Assembly: GCF_002117005.1 (NCBI RefSeq)
Contig: NZ_CP021023.1
Location: 1-64,000, forward strand
Source: Sedimentisphaera salicampi
Lineage (GTDB): Bacteria > Planctomycetota > Phycisphaerae > Sedimentisphaerales > Sedimentisphaeraceae
Reading direction: 5' to 3'
Length of the DNA: 64,000 nucleotides
Shown piece after piece: positions 1 to 8,623 of the stretch. The position numbers and the translations under genes are program-made. How positions within the stretch are numbered: position 1 is the stretch's first letter; the number at the start of each line of letters is the position of its first letter. The notes under the pieces were generated by a model that saw only the letters and a list, made by a program, of their open reading frames with translations, did not search any database and was not told where the DNA came from.

Positions 1-1515
1 GTGGAAAAGAAACTGCCCGAAATGCTGTTGATTAGACCTTTGTTAGGAATATCATTTCGCACTGTTGTGGAAGTGCTTGAATCATTTTTACTGAAGAAGA
101 AGGATATCGATTTGACTAAACTAAAGGACAGCCCCGAATCCAAGGCAAAGGAGTATTTGCTTGATAAGATTGGACGGGAAAAATACGATTTGTGGTTTTC
201 ACAGCTCGATATGTCCTTTGAGAAAGACAAGCTTCAGGTGTTGGTCCCCAATTCCTTTATGGAAGGTATGTTAAGGAGGAACTATCTTGCTCTCTTAGAG
301 GAAGCTGGCAGCAGCGTATCGGGCAGTGAAGTTGGTATTTCTTTTGTTGTAAACAAGCAGGCTCAGAAAAACTCCGAAAGGCGCATTAAGCCTGCAAATG
401 CGAGCAAGCCGCTCAAATATCCCAAAGCAAGGCCTGTTGTGGTGGAAGACCTGCCCGCCGGAACTGGCAGATACAATCTTGATGATTTCATTGTTGGCAG
501 GAAGAACAAAATGGCTCACAGGGCGGCAAAGGCGTGCGTGAGCTCGGGAAGCGAGCTGTACAACCCGCTGTTTTTCTTCGGAAGCTACGGCCTCGGAAAA
601 ACCCACCTGCTCAAGGCGATAGTAAACGAGACAATGAGAAACAATCCCTCATTGAAGTGCAAATATATATCAGCAGAAGATTTTACAAATCAGTTTGTAA
701 ACAGCACGCTCCGAAAGGATATGAACAGCTTCAGAAAGCGCTTCAGAGGAGTGGATGTTTTGGCGATTGATGATGTGCATTTCCTCGCAAGCAAGAAGGG
801 TACGCAGGAAGAGTTCCTCAATACCTTCAACTCCATAGACCATGCAGACAAGAAGATAATCCTCGCCTCTGATTCTCACCCAACGATGATTGAGCAGTTC
901 ACAGAGAGCCTTGTAAGCAGGTTTGTTTCGGGTATGGTGATAAAAATGGAGATGCCAGAATTCGAAACGAGGAAGAAGATCGTAGAGATAAAAGCCTCAA
1001 GGATGGGGCTCAGCATCTCGCAGGATGTGGTTGAATACGTTGCTCAGAATGTATCCGCAAGCGTGAGGGAGCTGGAGGGCGCTGTAAAGAAGCTCTCCGC
1101 CCAGCATCTGCTTCTCGAGAAGAAGATAACTCTCAGCTCAGCTCAGTATCTGATTTCGGATATGGTAAGCAGGGTGAGCTCTGCGCCGGATGCTGAAGGC
1201 ATAATCGATACTACTGCCTCGTTTTTCAGCGTGTCTTCAAGTCAGCTTCGCTCCAAGGCAAAAGCCAAAACAGTGAGCCTTGCCCGCTCAGTGGCAATGC
1301 ATCTCCTCCGCGAAAACACAGACCTTTCATTCCCTGAGATCGGCGGGTGTTTCGGCGGGAAGAATCACAGCACCGTAATACAGGCCTGCAGAAAGGTTAA
1401 AAAGCTTATCGATGCAAACGCCACTGTTGACTGGAAGCACAGGGGCGTGAAAAGAAGCGAGAAGATCGGCTCGGTGATAAAGCAGGTGTCAGATTCGTTA
1501 AATATTCAGCAGTAA
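1..1515 (+). CDS. dnaA: Chromosomal replication initiator DnaA
   Basis: AAA+ ATPase that binds DnaA boxes and opens the replication origin. Domain I (about residues 45-105) is followed by a short linker. The AAA+ domain has Walker A GSYGLGKT at 194-201 and Walker B VLAIDDVH at 253-260, with an arginine near SLVSRF. C-terminal domain IV carries the DnaA signature around FPEIGGCFGGKNHSTV (444-459). The GTG at base 1 gives 504 residues, with about 37 residues ahead of the usual DnaA N-terminus. A TTG at 112 preceded by AAGGA (100-104, spacing 7) would give a 467-residue protein of ordinary length and may be the true start. The gene sits at the window edge, so its upstream region and any oriC are not visible. 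It is not followed by dnaN. Confidence 0.96.
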   Translation: MEKKLPEMLLIRPLLGISFRTVVEVLESFLLKKKDIDLTKLKDSPESKAKEYLLDKIGREKYDLWFSQLDMSFEKDKLQVLVPNSFMEGMLRRNYLALLEEAGSSVSGSEVGISFVVNKQAQKNSERRIKPANASKPLKYPKARPVVVEDLPAGTGRYNLDDFIVGRKNKMAHRAAKACVSSGSELYNPLFFFGSYGLGKTHLLKAIVNETMRNNPSLKCKYISAEDFTNQFVNSTLRKDMNSFRKRFRGVDVLAIDDVHFLASKKGTQEEFLNTFNSIDHADKKIILASDSHPTMIEQFTESLVSRFVSGMVIKMEMPEFETRKKIVEIKASRMGLSISQDVVEYVAQNVSASVRELEGAVKKLSAQHLLLEKKITLSSAQYLISDMVSRVSSAPDAEGIIDTTASFFSVSSSQLRSKAKAKTVSLARSVAMHLLRENTDLSFPEIGGCFGGKNHSTVIQACRKVKKLIDANATVDWKHRGVKRSEKIGSVIKQVSDSLNIQQ

Positions 1516-1530
1516 ACAGCATTGGATGAT

Positions 1531-2253
1531 ATGAGCGATACGAAAAGTTTTGAAGTAAAGGGCGGGTATTCGCTTGAAGACCTGCTCGAGATGTTCGAGG
1601 GCAGTAAGGTTGATCTCGCAAGATTCAAAGACTACCCCAAATTTGCCCTCGAATATTTCCATGATAAAAGCGAAATTGCAGATCCGAACCTGCATATGAC
1701 CCTCCAGCTTGATATTACAGGTCTTCGTGAAAGGTATGACCGAGATTTTGCAGGGATTAACTCAACGTTTACCGCATTTCTTGTGTATAAGCTGCTCCTT
1801 GCTGCCTCCGGCATTGAGTTCCTTCGCTACAGGTACATTGAAGGAAGCTGGTACTGCTTTGATAACCTCCCGCTCTTCTTCCCCGTTGCTGTTGGAGGAG
1901 ACAAGCGGTTTATGGAAATCATAATAGACAGTCCCGCGAGGCTGGATTTTCCCGAGTTTGCAGAGAAGTATTGCACGGGGCTTGAGAAAATCCGCAATAA
2001 CCCCTCCGATTATAAGCCAGTGCCCAACGAGATATGGAAGAATATGTGGTTCATCGGCAACCTAAGCTATATGCGCTTCACCTCTTTCGGCGTGCACCTC
2101 AATCAAAGAGATACCGGCAGGCCTATATTCTATTTCGGCCAGAGATACCAGCAGGGCGAAAGGCTCTATGTACCGCTGTATTCAAGGATAGACCACGCCA
2201 CGGGCGATCCGTTTATCCTGAATGAGGTGATTGAAGCATTTCTGGAAAGCTGA
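1531..2253 (+). CDS. Chloramphenicol acetyltransferase-fold acyltransferase
   Basis: About 240 residues with the general layout of the CAT family, trimeric enzymes that transfer an acetyl group from acetyl-CoA to a small hydroxylated substrate. The clearest sign is the C-terminal HxxxD active-site motif, seen as DHATGD in RIDHATGDPF; the family histidine is the general base. A central beta-rich segment (TLQLDITGLRERY, FFPVAVGGDKRF) also fits the fold. Many chromosomal CAT-like proteins are not resistance enzymes and the substrate here is unknown. An in-frame TTG at 1522 is an alternative start; neither start has a convincing ribosome-binding site. It lies directly behind dnaA (gap of 15 bases) and is probably co-transcribed. 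Confidence 0.78.
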   Translation: MSDTKSFEVKGGYSLEDLLEMFEGSKVDLARFKDYPKFALEYFHDKSEIADPNLHMTLQLDITGLRERYDRDFAGINSTFTAFLVYKLLLAASGIEFLRYRYIEGSWYCFDNLPLFFPVAVGGDKRFMEIIIDSPARLDFPEFAEKYCTGLEKIRNNPSDYKPVPNEIWKNMWFIGNLSYMRFTSFGVHLNQRDTGRPIFYFGQRYQQGERLYVPLYSRIDHATGDPFILNEVIEAFLES

Positions 2254-2257
2254 AATC

Positions 2258-2899
2258 TCAGTCTTCACAGCTCCTGCTTTTGAGATTGAAGTCTCGACAG
2301 TATCCATAGAGCTTGAGCACTGCATTAAGAATGAAAACGTATCCCAACAGCTCCAGCCCTTCCTGTATTACACCTTTATAAAGCGAGCTGTCTATACTTC
2401 CGCTTATTGAGTTCCATATAAGCCGGCCGCTGCCGAATACCCTGCTGAAAAACAGAACTATCACCATTCCGTAGGCCATATGTACAAATGCTTTGCTCTT
2501 TAAAAACTCCCTGAAAGGCAGCAGAAGGCTGTCTCTGTATTTAGCTGCCGAGAGCCATATTGAAAATCCTGCTGCCGCAAGGGCAGGCCATACCCAAAAG
2601 CCGTGGCTTATCTGATCGAAAAAGGCATCCATCTCACGAATCAGCATACAGAAGAAAAAGCCTGCTATGAGCGTGTACATCCCGCGGCAGTTGGCAAACC
2701 GAAACGCATTCCTCGTGCAGGCCAGCCCGCATATAAAGAGAATCACAAGCTGCATTATTTCCGTTGCAGAAACCTCCGAGAGGCGTCTGTCCAGAACGGT
2801 GATATCGAGGTACACGCATAAAGGAGCTATCATTGATATGCCGGCTAATGTTAAAAATTCGATTCCTGCGGCAGTATATTCGTCTTTGTAATTGTTCAT
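2258..2899 (-). CDS. Unknown integral membrane protein
   Basis: 213 residues with about five or six hydrophobic segments: around 13-35 (FLTLAGISMIAPLCVYLDI), 46-62 (MQLVILFICGLACT), 73-90 (MYTLIAGFFFCMLI), 98-115 (FWVWPALAAAGFSIWL), 137-153 (MAYGMVIVLFF) and 180-196 (LLGYVFILNAVL). No catalytic motif or family signature is recognised. A conserved-looking charged stretch REMDAFFDQ lies between helices 3 and 4. It converges with the upstream acyltransferase gene, with 4 bases between their stops. Function is unknown; the call rests only on an intact reading frame and clear membrane segments. Confidence 0.7.
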   Translation of the reverse strand: MNNYKDEYTAAGIEFLTLAGISMIAPLCVYLDITVLDRRLSEVSATEIMQLVILFICGLACTRNAFRFANCRGMYTLIAGFFFCMLIREMDAFFDQISHGFWVWPALAAAGFSIWLSAAKYRDSLLLPFREFLKSKAFVHMAYGMVIVLFFSRVFGSGRLIWNSISGSIDSSLYKGVIQEGLELLGYVFILNAVLKLYGYCRDFNLKSRSCED

Positions 2900-3140
2900 T
2901 TTAAGGCTAAATCATAGATTAAAAACTTGAAAATTTTCTTATGGTAATATTGGTAAGCTGAAATATAAGTATTCGGCCGGCAATTGCAAACACTGCAAGG
3001 GGGTTAAGTGTGCGTAATATCCTCGTCATTTCCTCTGTTTTTTTGCGGGAATGCTTGGTGAATATTGTTTATTCACGATTCCTCGCATAGCGGTTAAACC
3101 TTTGAAAAGTAAACAGCTGCCGGCTTGAGGATCGGCTGGT

Positions 3141-4787
3141 TCACTTTGCTTTGGATAATTGCTCCGCCCTTGCCCTTAGCTTGTACTTCTGGATCTTTCC
3201 GCTTGCTGTCATGGGAAATTCATCAACGATAAAGATATGTTTTGGAGATTTGTATCTTGCGATTTTGGCTCTCGCAAAGTCCCTGATGTCCTCAGCCTTT
3301 GCATCCGAGCCTTCTTCGAGGATAATAAATGCCCCAACTTCCTCGCCGTACTTCTCATCCGGTACGCCCACTACCTGCACATTCCGTATCTCAGGCATTG
3401 TGTAAAGGAATTCTTCAATCTCCCTGGGGTAGATATTCTCGCCGCCGCGGATGATCATATCCTTTATGCGGCCGGTTATTTTGTAGTAGCCCTGTTCATC
3501 AGCCTCTGCCAGATCGCCGCTGTGCAGCCAGCCGTCTTTGTCTATTGTTCGAGCGGTGGCTTCGGGCATTTTGTAGTAGCCCTTCATTACATTGTATCCT
3601 CTGCAGCAGATTTCGCCCTGTTCTCCCGGTCCGAGCTTCTCGCCTGTGTCGGGGTCTATAATCTTCACCTCGATATGCGGGAGTTTCGTTCCCACAGTCT
3701 CAACTCTTCTCTCAATCGGATCGTCCGTGCTGGTCTGCGTAAACACGGGAGAGGCCTCAGTGAGCCCGTAAGCGATAGTTATCTCATCGCAGTGCATCTT
3801 GTTCATAACGCTCTTCATTGTTTCGATAGGGCAGGGCGAGCCTGCCATAATCCCCGTACGAAGGCTGAAAAGATCAAACATATCGAACATTGGGTGGTTA
3901 AGCTCTGAGATGAACATTGTAGGCACGCCGTAAATGGCCGTGCATTTTTCCTTCTGAACTGCTGCAAGGGCGAGCAGAGGGTCAAACTGCTCGAGTATTA
4001 CGAGCGTGCCCCCGTGAGTGAGCGTTGCCATAACACCGAGAACAAGCCCGAAGCAGTGGAAAAGAGGCACCGGCAGGCATACCCTGTCGGCGCTGGTGAG
4101 TTTCTGCCTTCCACCGATGTAGTAGCCGTTGTTGAGTATGTTCGAGTGAGTGAGCATAACGCCCTTGGGAAAGCCGGTTGTGCCGGAGGTGTACTGTATA
4201 TTGACCACCTCATCAGAATCAAGATTTGATGCATTCTGATAAACCTTCTCCCAGCTTGTATGCTCGCCGAGAATCATAAGCTCGCTGGTGTTATACATCC
4301 CCCTGTGTTTTTCCTGCCCGATGTAGATAACGTTTCTGAGCTCAGGGTATTTCTCGCTTTTGAGTTCGCCTCTTTTCTGCGTTTTCAGCTCGGGCACGAG
4401 CTCGTAAACAGTCTGCACATAATCAACGTCTTTGCAGCCGTCAACTATTGCAAGGGCCTTCATGTCAGACTGCTTCAAAACGTAATCCAGCTCGAATTTC
4501 TTGTAAAGCGTATTCACCGTTACCAGCACGGCACCAATCTTTGCAGAAGCGAATAGAAATGTCAGCCAGTCCGGCACATTCCTCGCCCATACTCCCACGT
4601 GATCCCCTTGGACTATCCCTGTGTTTAAGAGGCCTGCGGCGAGCCTGTTTACCCTTTCATCAAACTCCCTGTATGTCCATCTCAGATTTCTGTCGGGGTA
4701 TATGATGAAGTCTTTATCGGGGCTTCTGCGGGACAGGTCTGTGAGAAATCCGCCCAGCGTATTTCGGGTAAAAAGCTGGTTTGTCAT
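3141..4787 (-). CDS. Fatty-acyl-CoA synthetase (AMP-binding, ANL superfamily)
   Basis: Activates a carboxylic acid with ATP to an acyl-adenylate and then an acyl-CoA. The 548-residue length is normal for this family. The P-loop-like AMP-binding motif is [16 protein letters not shown] near residue 200, and AYGLTEASP is the A5-type motif. [19 protein letters not shown] contains the ATP-ribose-binding Asp and the hinge. The C-terminal catalytic lysine lies in [12 protein letters not shown]. The sequence resembles medium- or long-chain acyl-CoA ligases rather than acetyl-CoA synthetase; the chain length is not readable. It is last in a minus-strand operon behind an XRE/cupin regulator and an aminotransferase, which suggests a role in branched-chain acid metabolism (inference). 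Confidence 0.92.
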   Translation of the reverse strand: MTNQLFTRNTLGGFLTDLSRRSPDKDFIIYPDRNLRWTYREFDERVNRLAAGLLNTGIVQGDHVGVWARNVPDWLTFLFASAKIGAVLVTVNTLYKKFELDYVLKQSDMKALAIVDGCKDVDYVQTVYELVPELKTQKRGELKSEKYPELRNVIYIGQEKHRGMYNTSELMILGEHTSWEKVYQNASNLDSDEVVNIQYTSGTTGFPKGVMLTHSNILNNGYYIGGRQKLTSADRVCLPVPLFHCFGLVLGVMATLTHGGTLVILEQFDPLLALAAVQKEKCTAIYGVPTMFISELNHPMFDMFDLFSLRTGIMAGSPCPIETMKSVMNKMHCDEITIAYGLTEASPVFTQTSTDDPIERRVETVGTKLPHIEVKIIDPDTGEKLGPGEQGEICCRGYNVMKGYYKMPEATARTIDKDGWLHSGDLAEADEQGYYKITGRIKDMIIRGGENIYPREIEEFLYTMPEIRNVQVVGVPDEKYGEEVGAFIILEEGSDAKAEDIRDFARAKIARYKSPKHIFIVDEFPMTASGKIQKYKLRARAEQLSKAK

Positions 4788-4798
4788 AAATTAAGGCC

Positions 4799-5374
4799 TT
4801 AAAAAGGTGTGTAAACCACTGCAAGTATTTTGGCATCTTTGCCCATAGCGTGCACGTTGTGGGGTACTATCGAATCATAGTATATACTGTCCGACTGAGA
4901 AAGGCTGTATTTATGCTTGCCGTAATCGATCTCTATATTCCCCTCCAGCACGTATATAAACTCCTCTCCCTCATGCGAGGAAAGGCTTCGGTCAACGCTG
5001 CCTGAATATTTCACGCTGATGATGAACGGCTCCATATGGCGGTCTTTTTTTTCAGAGGCAAGGCTTGTGAAGTCCAGCTCGCTTTCCCCTGCTGCCTTAG
5101 AGTTTCCGCTGAAACGCACAACCTTCTCAGATTCCTCTCCCCTTACTACTGCAGGGCTCAGCCCCGGGTCGTCATCAAGCAGAGTTCCGAGGCGAACTCC
5201 CAGCCCGCGTGCTATTTTGATAAGCGGAGCGAGGGATGGGGCACGAGAGCCCTCTTCAAGTTTCCTGATTTGTTCGGCGCTGATACCGCTTTGTTTTGAG
5301 AGCTGGTCTATGCCTAAATCTTTCTGCTCTCTTTGATGCTTAAGTCTTTCCGCAAGTTTATTGTTATCAGCCAT
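4799..5374 (-). CDS. XRE-family regulator with cupin domain
   Basis: An N-terminal Cro/C1-type helix-turn-helix covers about residues 5-60 (LAERLKHQREQKDLGIDQLSKQ then SGISAEQIRKLEEG). A C-terminal cupin sensing domain includes SSHEGEEFIYVLEGNIEIDYG and VPHNVHAMG. Proteins of this build bind a small ligand in the cupin barrel and control neighbouring genes. The ATG at 5374 begins right before the HTH and is preferred. A longer frame begins at 5455, overlapping the end of the aminotransferase gene by 8 bases, and would add 27 atypical residues. Neither start has a strong ribosome-binding site. The gene lies between the aminotransferase and acyl-CoA synthetase genes, 11 bases before the latter. 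Confidence 0.88.
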   Translation of the reverse strand: MADNNKLAERLKHQREQKDLGIDQLSKQSGISAEQIRKLEEGSRAPSLAPLIKIARGLGVRLGTLLDDDPGLSPAVVRGEESEKVVRFSGNSKAAGESELDFTSLASEKKDRHMEPFIISVKYSGSVDRSLSSHEGEEFIYVLEGNIEIDYGKHKYSLSQSDSIYYDSIVPHNVHAMGKDAKILAVVYTPF

Positions 5375-5447
5375 GATAAACCCAATAATTGCTTGTTGCC
5401 AACTAACAGGCGCAGAAGCCGAAAACAGCCCCAGAGCCTGACGAATC

Positions 5448-6305
5448 TTACTCATTTACGCAGGTGTAGAACCTTTTTCTAAGGTCTTTTGTGATAGGCC
5501 CCGGGCTCCCGTCTCCGATTATCCGTCCGTCAATCTTCACAACACCGATCACCTCAGCAGCAGTTCCCGTGAGGAACATCTCATCTGATGAGTAGAGATC
5601 GAACCTTGTGAGATTTTTCTCAACTGTTTTGTATTCGGCCTGCTCTGCGAGCTCGAGGACAACCTGCCGGGTAATACCGTTAAGCGAGCCTGCCTGAACC
5701 GGAGGAGTGCAGACTATGTTGTCTTTCACGATAAAAACATTATCACCCGTGGCTTCGGCTACGTACCCCTGGCTGTTGTACATTATCGCTTCAAGCACAT
5801 CATTGTCTATCGCTTCGATTTTGGCGAGTATGTTATTGAGATAATTGAGGCTCTTAACCTGCGGAGGTACGCATTGAGTAGGGTTTCTCATATATGAAGA
5901 GCTTACTACAGAAAGCCCGTTTTCATACAGCTCTTCGGGGTATAGCTGTATGTTTGCGGCAATGATAAACACCGTCGGCTCAGGGCAGTGAAACGGATTA
6001 AGGCCAAGAGTTCCAGCACCTCTGGAGACTACGAGGCGGATATACCCGTCGGTAACTTCGTTGGCTTCAACGGTCCTGTGCATTGCGTCTATCATTTCCT
6101 CTTTGCTCATTTTGATATTGAGCCTGATATACTTTGCACAGCTGTAGAGCCTGTCTATGTGCTGCTTTTCGCGGAATATTTTTCCGCTGTAAACACGAAT
6201 ACCTTCAAATACTCCATCTCCGTAAAGAAGGCCGTGGTCTAATACAGACACCTTGGCATTCTCTTGGTCAACAAGCGAGCCGTTGAGCCAAATCTTTTGA
6301 ACCAT
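5448..6305 (-). CDS. ilvE: Branched-chain amino acid aminotransferase
   Basis: PLP fold type IV aminotransferase that interconverts Leu, Ile or Val and the 2-oxo acids, with glutamate as partner. Visible family features are the N-terminal KIWLNGSLV, DHGLLYGDGVFEGIR (PLP phosphate and fold-IV signature), the catalytic lysine in PQVKSLNYLNN, and EATGDNVFIVKD. The C-terminal FLTGTAAEV also fits. The ATG at 6305 is preceded by GGAG at a good distance and matches family length (285 residues). A frame open to 6365 would add 20 unlikely residues. It is first in the operon with the XRE/cupin and acyl-CoA synthetase genes. D-amino acid transaminase is a less likely alternative. Confidence 0.93.
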   Translation of the reverse strand: MVQKIWLNGSLVDQENAKVSVLDHGLLYGDGVFEGIRVYSGKIFREKQHIDRLYSCAKYIRLNIKMSKEEMIDAMHRTVEANEVTDGYIRLVVSRGAGTLGLNPFHCPEPTVFIIAANIQLYPEELYENGLSVVSSSYMRNPTQCVPPQVKSLNYLNNILAKIEAIDNDVLEAIMYNSQGYVAEATGDNVFIVKDNIVCTPPVQAGSLNGITRQVVLELAEQAEYKTVEKNLTRFDLYSSDEMFLTGTAAEVIGVVKIDGRIIGDGSPGPITKDLRKRFYTCVNE

Positions 6306-6408
6306 AAAAATCTCCGGTCTTTGAAAAGTGCTTAGTAGGGATATACGCCGGCGGACTGAAATCAATGAAAATCAAACCCGCATATCAGCCGTTGTAAACG
6401 AAGTTTTA

Positions 6409-6436
6409 AGAATAACTTCCAGTGCTTTTTTGTCAA
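6409..6436 (-). promoter_or_regulatory. Predicted sigma-70 promoter of the ilvE operon
   Basis: On the minus strand TTGACA (6436 to 6431) is followed after 16 bases by TATTCT (6414 to 6409). It lies about 100 bases ahead of the ilvE start. Judged by eye only. Confidence 0.45.
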
Positions 6437-6447
6437 TCTATTTCATA

Positions 6448-6490
6448 GCGATTTTGCAGTAAAATCGCCGATTCTCCGCTGCTGGAGAAT
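6448..6490. repeat. Two adjacent hairpins behind the hydrogenase terminator
   Basis: GCGATTTT (6448-6455) pairs with AAAATCGC (6461-6468) around the loop GCAGT. ATTCTCC (6471-6477) pairs with GGAGAAT (6484-6490) around GCTGCT. Together with the terminator at 6493-6515 they make three consecutive hairpins. They may insulate the hydrogenase operon from the ilvE operon. Confidence 0.6.
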
Positions 6491-6492
6491 AG

Positions 6493-6515
6493 AAAAGGGG
6501 GCATTTAGCCCCCTT
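6493..6515 (-). terminator. Intrinsic terminator of the hydrogenase operon
   Basis: Stem AAGGGGGC / GCCCCCTT with an ATTTA loop, followed on the minus strand by TTTTCTATT. It sits 27 bases after the hydC stop codon. Confidence 0.85.
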
Positions 6516-6542
6516 AAATTATTCGCCAAACCAGGGAGAATA

Positions 6543-7028
6543 TTATCCCGCAGCTTTTGCATTTTCTCTGTATGATTTGATTATCTCTACGGTCTTATCT
6601 GGTGTGAGGTCACCGTAGATTTCGTCATCAATCATCATCACTGGAGCAAGCCCGCAAGCACCAACACAGCGGGCCTCCTGAAGAGTAAAGAGCATATCTT
6701 CCGTTGTTCCGCCCACTTCCACGCCCAGTTCTTTCTTGAGCGTATCGAGCACAACATTTGCTCCCTTAACATAACAGGCCGTTCCCATGCATACCGCTAC
6801 ATTGTGCTTGCCTTTTTCTGAGAGGTTGAAGAAGCTGTAGAATGTAGCAACGCCCCATATATGAGCCGTTGGGATGTTCATCTGCTCTGAGATGATGTTC
6901 ATTGCATCCAGGGTTAGATATCCGTAGAGCTTCTGAGCCTTGTGAAGCACTGCAATCAGGTATGACTCGAAGTGCGGCTTATCTCTCAGGCTGTCTATAT
7001 ACTGCTTGAGTTCTGTATAGTCGGGCAT
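6543..7028 (-). CDS. hydC: [FeFe]-hydrogenase subunit gamma, NuoE-like
   Basis: 161-residue thioredoxin-fold [2Fe-2S] protein of the NuoE/HydC family. In trimeric HydABC hydrogenases this subunit works with HydB in electron transfer to and from NADH. The four cluster cysteines are in CMGTAC (two, spaced x4) and CVGAC (two, spaced x3), the normal family pattern. The N-terminal helical part (VLHKAQKLYGYLTLDAM, then WGVATFYSFF) also matches. It is the last gene of the hyd operon, behind hydG. GGAG precedes the ATG by about 10 bases. The position beside hydB and hydA makes a hydrogenase role more likely than complex I. Confidence 0.92.
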   Translation of the reverse strand: MPDYTELKQYIDSLRDKPHFESYLIAVLHKAQKLYGYLTLDAMNIISEQMNIPTAHIWGVATFYSFFNLSEKGKHNVAVCMGTACYVKGANVVLDTLKKELGVEVGGTTEDMLFTLQEARCVGACGLAPVMMIDDEIYGDLTPDKTVEIIKSYRENAKAAG

Positions 7029-7070
7029 ATAATATTATCTCCTATTTCTTTATTATTTAAACACTAATTA

Positions 7071-8564
7071 CTAAAAATAAATATCTCTTTCACCGTTCAG
7101 CGTTCGTTCATAATTGCTCATAAACTGCTGATAAACCTTTTCAGGGCTTTGTTCTTTGATCTCCCGGATCTCTTTCTGGATAACCTTTTCGCCGAGCTGC
7201 TTAGTCCTTTCGCCGGCAAAATCATCAAGCCATTCGCGGAAGGTGATCACTGCATTAAGCTTGCAGAATTTGCCCTCTTCGCCTGACTTAAGCAGGTTCA
7301 TAATGCACTTGCCCGTACGTCCGCAGCGATAGCCTGCTGTGCAGAATGAGGTGATCATTCCCTTCTCGGCGTAGTCGCCTATCATCGTATCAAGGCTTCT
7401 GGTATCCCCGAGAACAAACTGCTGCCGGATTTCTTCCTGCGCCGATTCTGCAAGCTCTGCATACCCGCCGATTCCGATCTGGGATGAGGCGTCTGTCTGG
7501 GTGCAGCCGTAGCTGAGGCATTTATCCTTAAACTCTGCATCTTCCCTGCAAGTAATGATAAGCCCTGTATGCGGGACCGCAAGCCGGACTACTGTTACCA
7601 GCCTCTCGAAATCATCGTTGCTCACGCCTTTGCACTGCGATACGTAAGGTGTGTTCACTGCCGGTTCAATTCGAGGGAATGAAATTGTATGAGGCCCAAT
7701 CCCGAATTTATCTTCCAGCTCTATTGAATGATACAAAAGACCCATCACTTCAAATTTCCAGTCGTCGTACAGGCCGAAAAGAGCCCCGATTCCCACATCA
7801 TCAACTCCTGCCTCCAGAGCCCTGTGCATACAGTACAGCCTCCAGCGGTAGTTGCCTTTGATCGTGTTGGCGGGGTGAACCTTGGCGTAAGTAGGTTTGT
7901 GGTATGTCTCCTGAAACACCTGATATGTGCCTATCCCAACGTCTCTGAGATATTTGAGTTCATCAATCTGAATAGGAGCCATATTCACGTTGACACGCCT
8001 GATTGAGCCGTAGCCCTTTTTCGTGGGCATCTTTGCGCTGTAAACGGTGTTGATCGTATCAGCCACATAATCCACGTCTGTGCTTGGGTGCTCGCCGTAA
8101 ACAACGATAAGCCGTTTATGACCGATCTTCCCAGCCAGAACTTCCGCTTCCTTTTTCACCTCTTCCATTGAAAGGGCTCGGCGGGAGGACTGCTCGTTTT
8201 CAGTCCTGAAACCGCAGTAGGAGCAGTTGTTCACGCAGAGATTAGACATATAAAGCGGGGCAAAGGTAACAATCCGGTTGTCGTAAACCTTTTTCTTGAC
8301 CTTCAGAGCCGCTTCCTGCATCTCAGCAAGCATATCAGGGTCTGTAACGTTGAGAAGCTCGGCAGTTTCCTGCGGGGTGAGATTCTCCACGTTAAGGCTC
8401 TTGGCGATTATCTCACGCACCCTTGCCGGCTCCGGCTCTTTTCCCTCAGCGCCGGCGAGTACAGATTCAATCTCTTCGGTGTTGATAAAGTCTTCCCCAT
8501 TCTCGAGGTACTTATCAATCTCATCCTGCTTGATTCTGTTTTCTATCCAGCTTTTTGTGTCCAT
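7071..8564 (-). CDS. hydG: HydG-type radical SAM maturase (variant C-terminal cluster motif)
   Basis: Related to HydG, which cleaves tyrosine to make the CO and CN ligands of the [FeFe]-hydrogenase H-cluster. The radical SAM cluster motif is CVNNCSYC (CX3CX2C). The BATS-type C-terminal region follows, and the length (497 residues) is normal. In characterised HydG the C-terminal auxiliary cluster is held by CX2CX22C. Here the segment reads CTAGYRCGRTGKC, with the third cysteine in KFCKLN. The middle ligand is glycine, and two new cysteines appear 3 and 9 residues after it. So the enzyme may be a HydG subfamily with altered cluster binding, or a paralog. It lies between hydA and hydC; hydE and hydF are not in the window. 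Confidence 0.85.
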   Translation of the reverse strand: MDTKSWIENRIKQDEIDKYLENGEDFINTEEIESVLAGAEGKEPEPARVREIIAKSLNVENLTPQETAELLNVTDPDMLAEMQEAALKVKKKVYDNRIVTFAPLYMSNLCVNNCSYCGFRTENEQSSRRALSMEEVKKEAEVLAGKIGHKRLIVVYGEHPSTDVDYVADTINTVYSAKMPTKKGYGSIRRVNVNMAPIQIDELKYLRDVGIGTYQVFQETYHKPTYAKVHPANTIKGNYRWRLYCMHRALEAGVDDVGIGALFGLYDDWKFEVMGLLYHSIELEDKFGIGPHTISFPRIEPAVNTPYVSQCKGVSNDDFERLVTVVRLAVPHTGLIITCREDAEFKDKCLSYGCTQTDASSQIGIGGYAELAESAQEEIRQQFVLGDTRSLDTMIGDYAEKGMITSFCTAGYRCGRTGKCIMNLLKSGEEGKFCKLNAVITFREWLDDFAGERTKQLGEKVIQKEIREIKEQSPEKVYQQFMSNYERTLNGERDIYF

Positions 8565-8582
8565 TTTGAAACCTCTTTCTAT

Positions 8583-8607
8583 GCAGGCCGGCGAGTTTCC
8601 GGCCTGC
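8583..8607 (-). other. Intercistronic stem-loop between hydA and hydG
   Basis: Perfect 9-bp stem GCAGGCCGG / CCGGCCTGC around a 7-base loop, in the 59-base gap between the two genes. There is no following T-run on the minus strand, so it is more likely an RNA-processing or stability element than a terminator. Confidence 0.6.
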
Positions 8608-8623
8608 TCTAAGTCTTATTTCC

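Noticed and set aside
1522-2253. Chloramphenicol resistance gene
   Set aside because: Only the fold and HxxxD motif are shared; substrate specificity cannot be claimed from this and chromosomal relatives often have other roles.
3069-3077. TTATTCACG as a DnaA box near dnaA
   Set aside because: Single copy with two mismatches to TTATCCACA and no cluster around it, so no origin is called.
3237-3908. Plus-strand open frame of 223 codons in the acyl-CoA synthetase gene
   Set aside because: Antisense shadow; the minus-strand product has all ANL family motifs.
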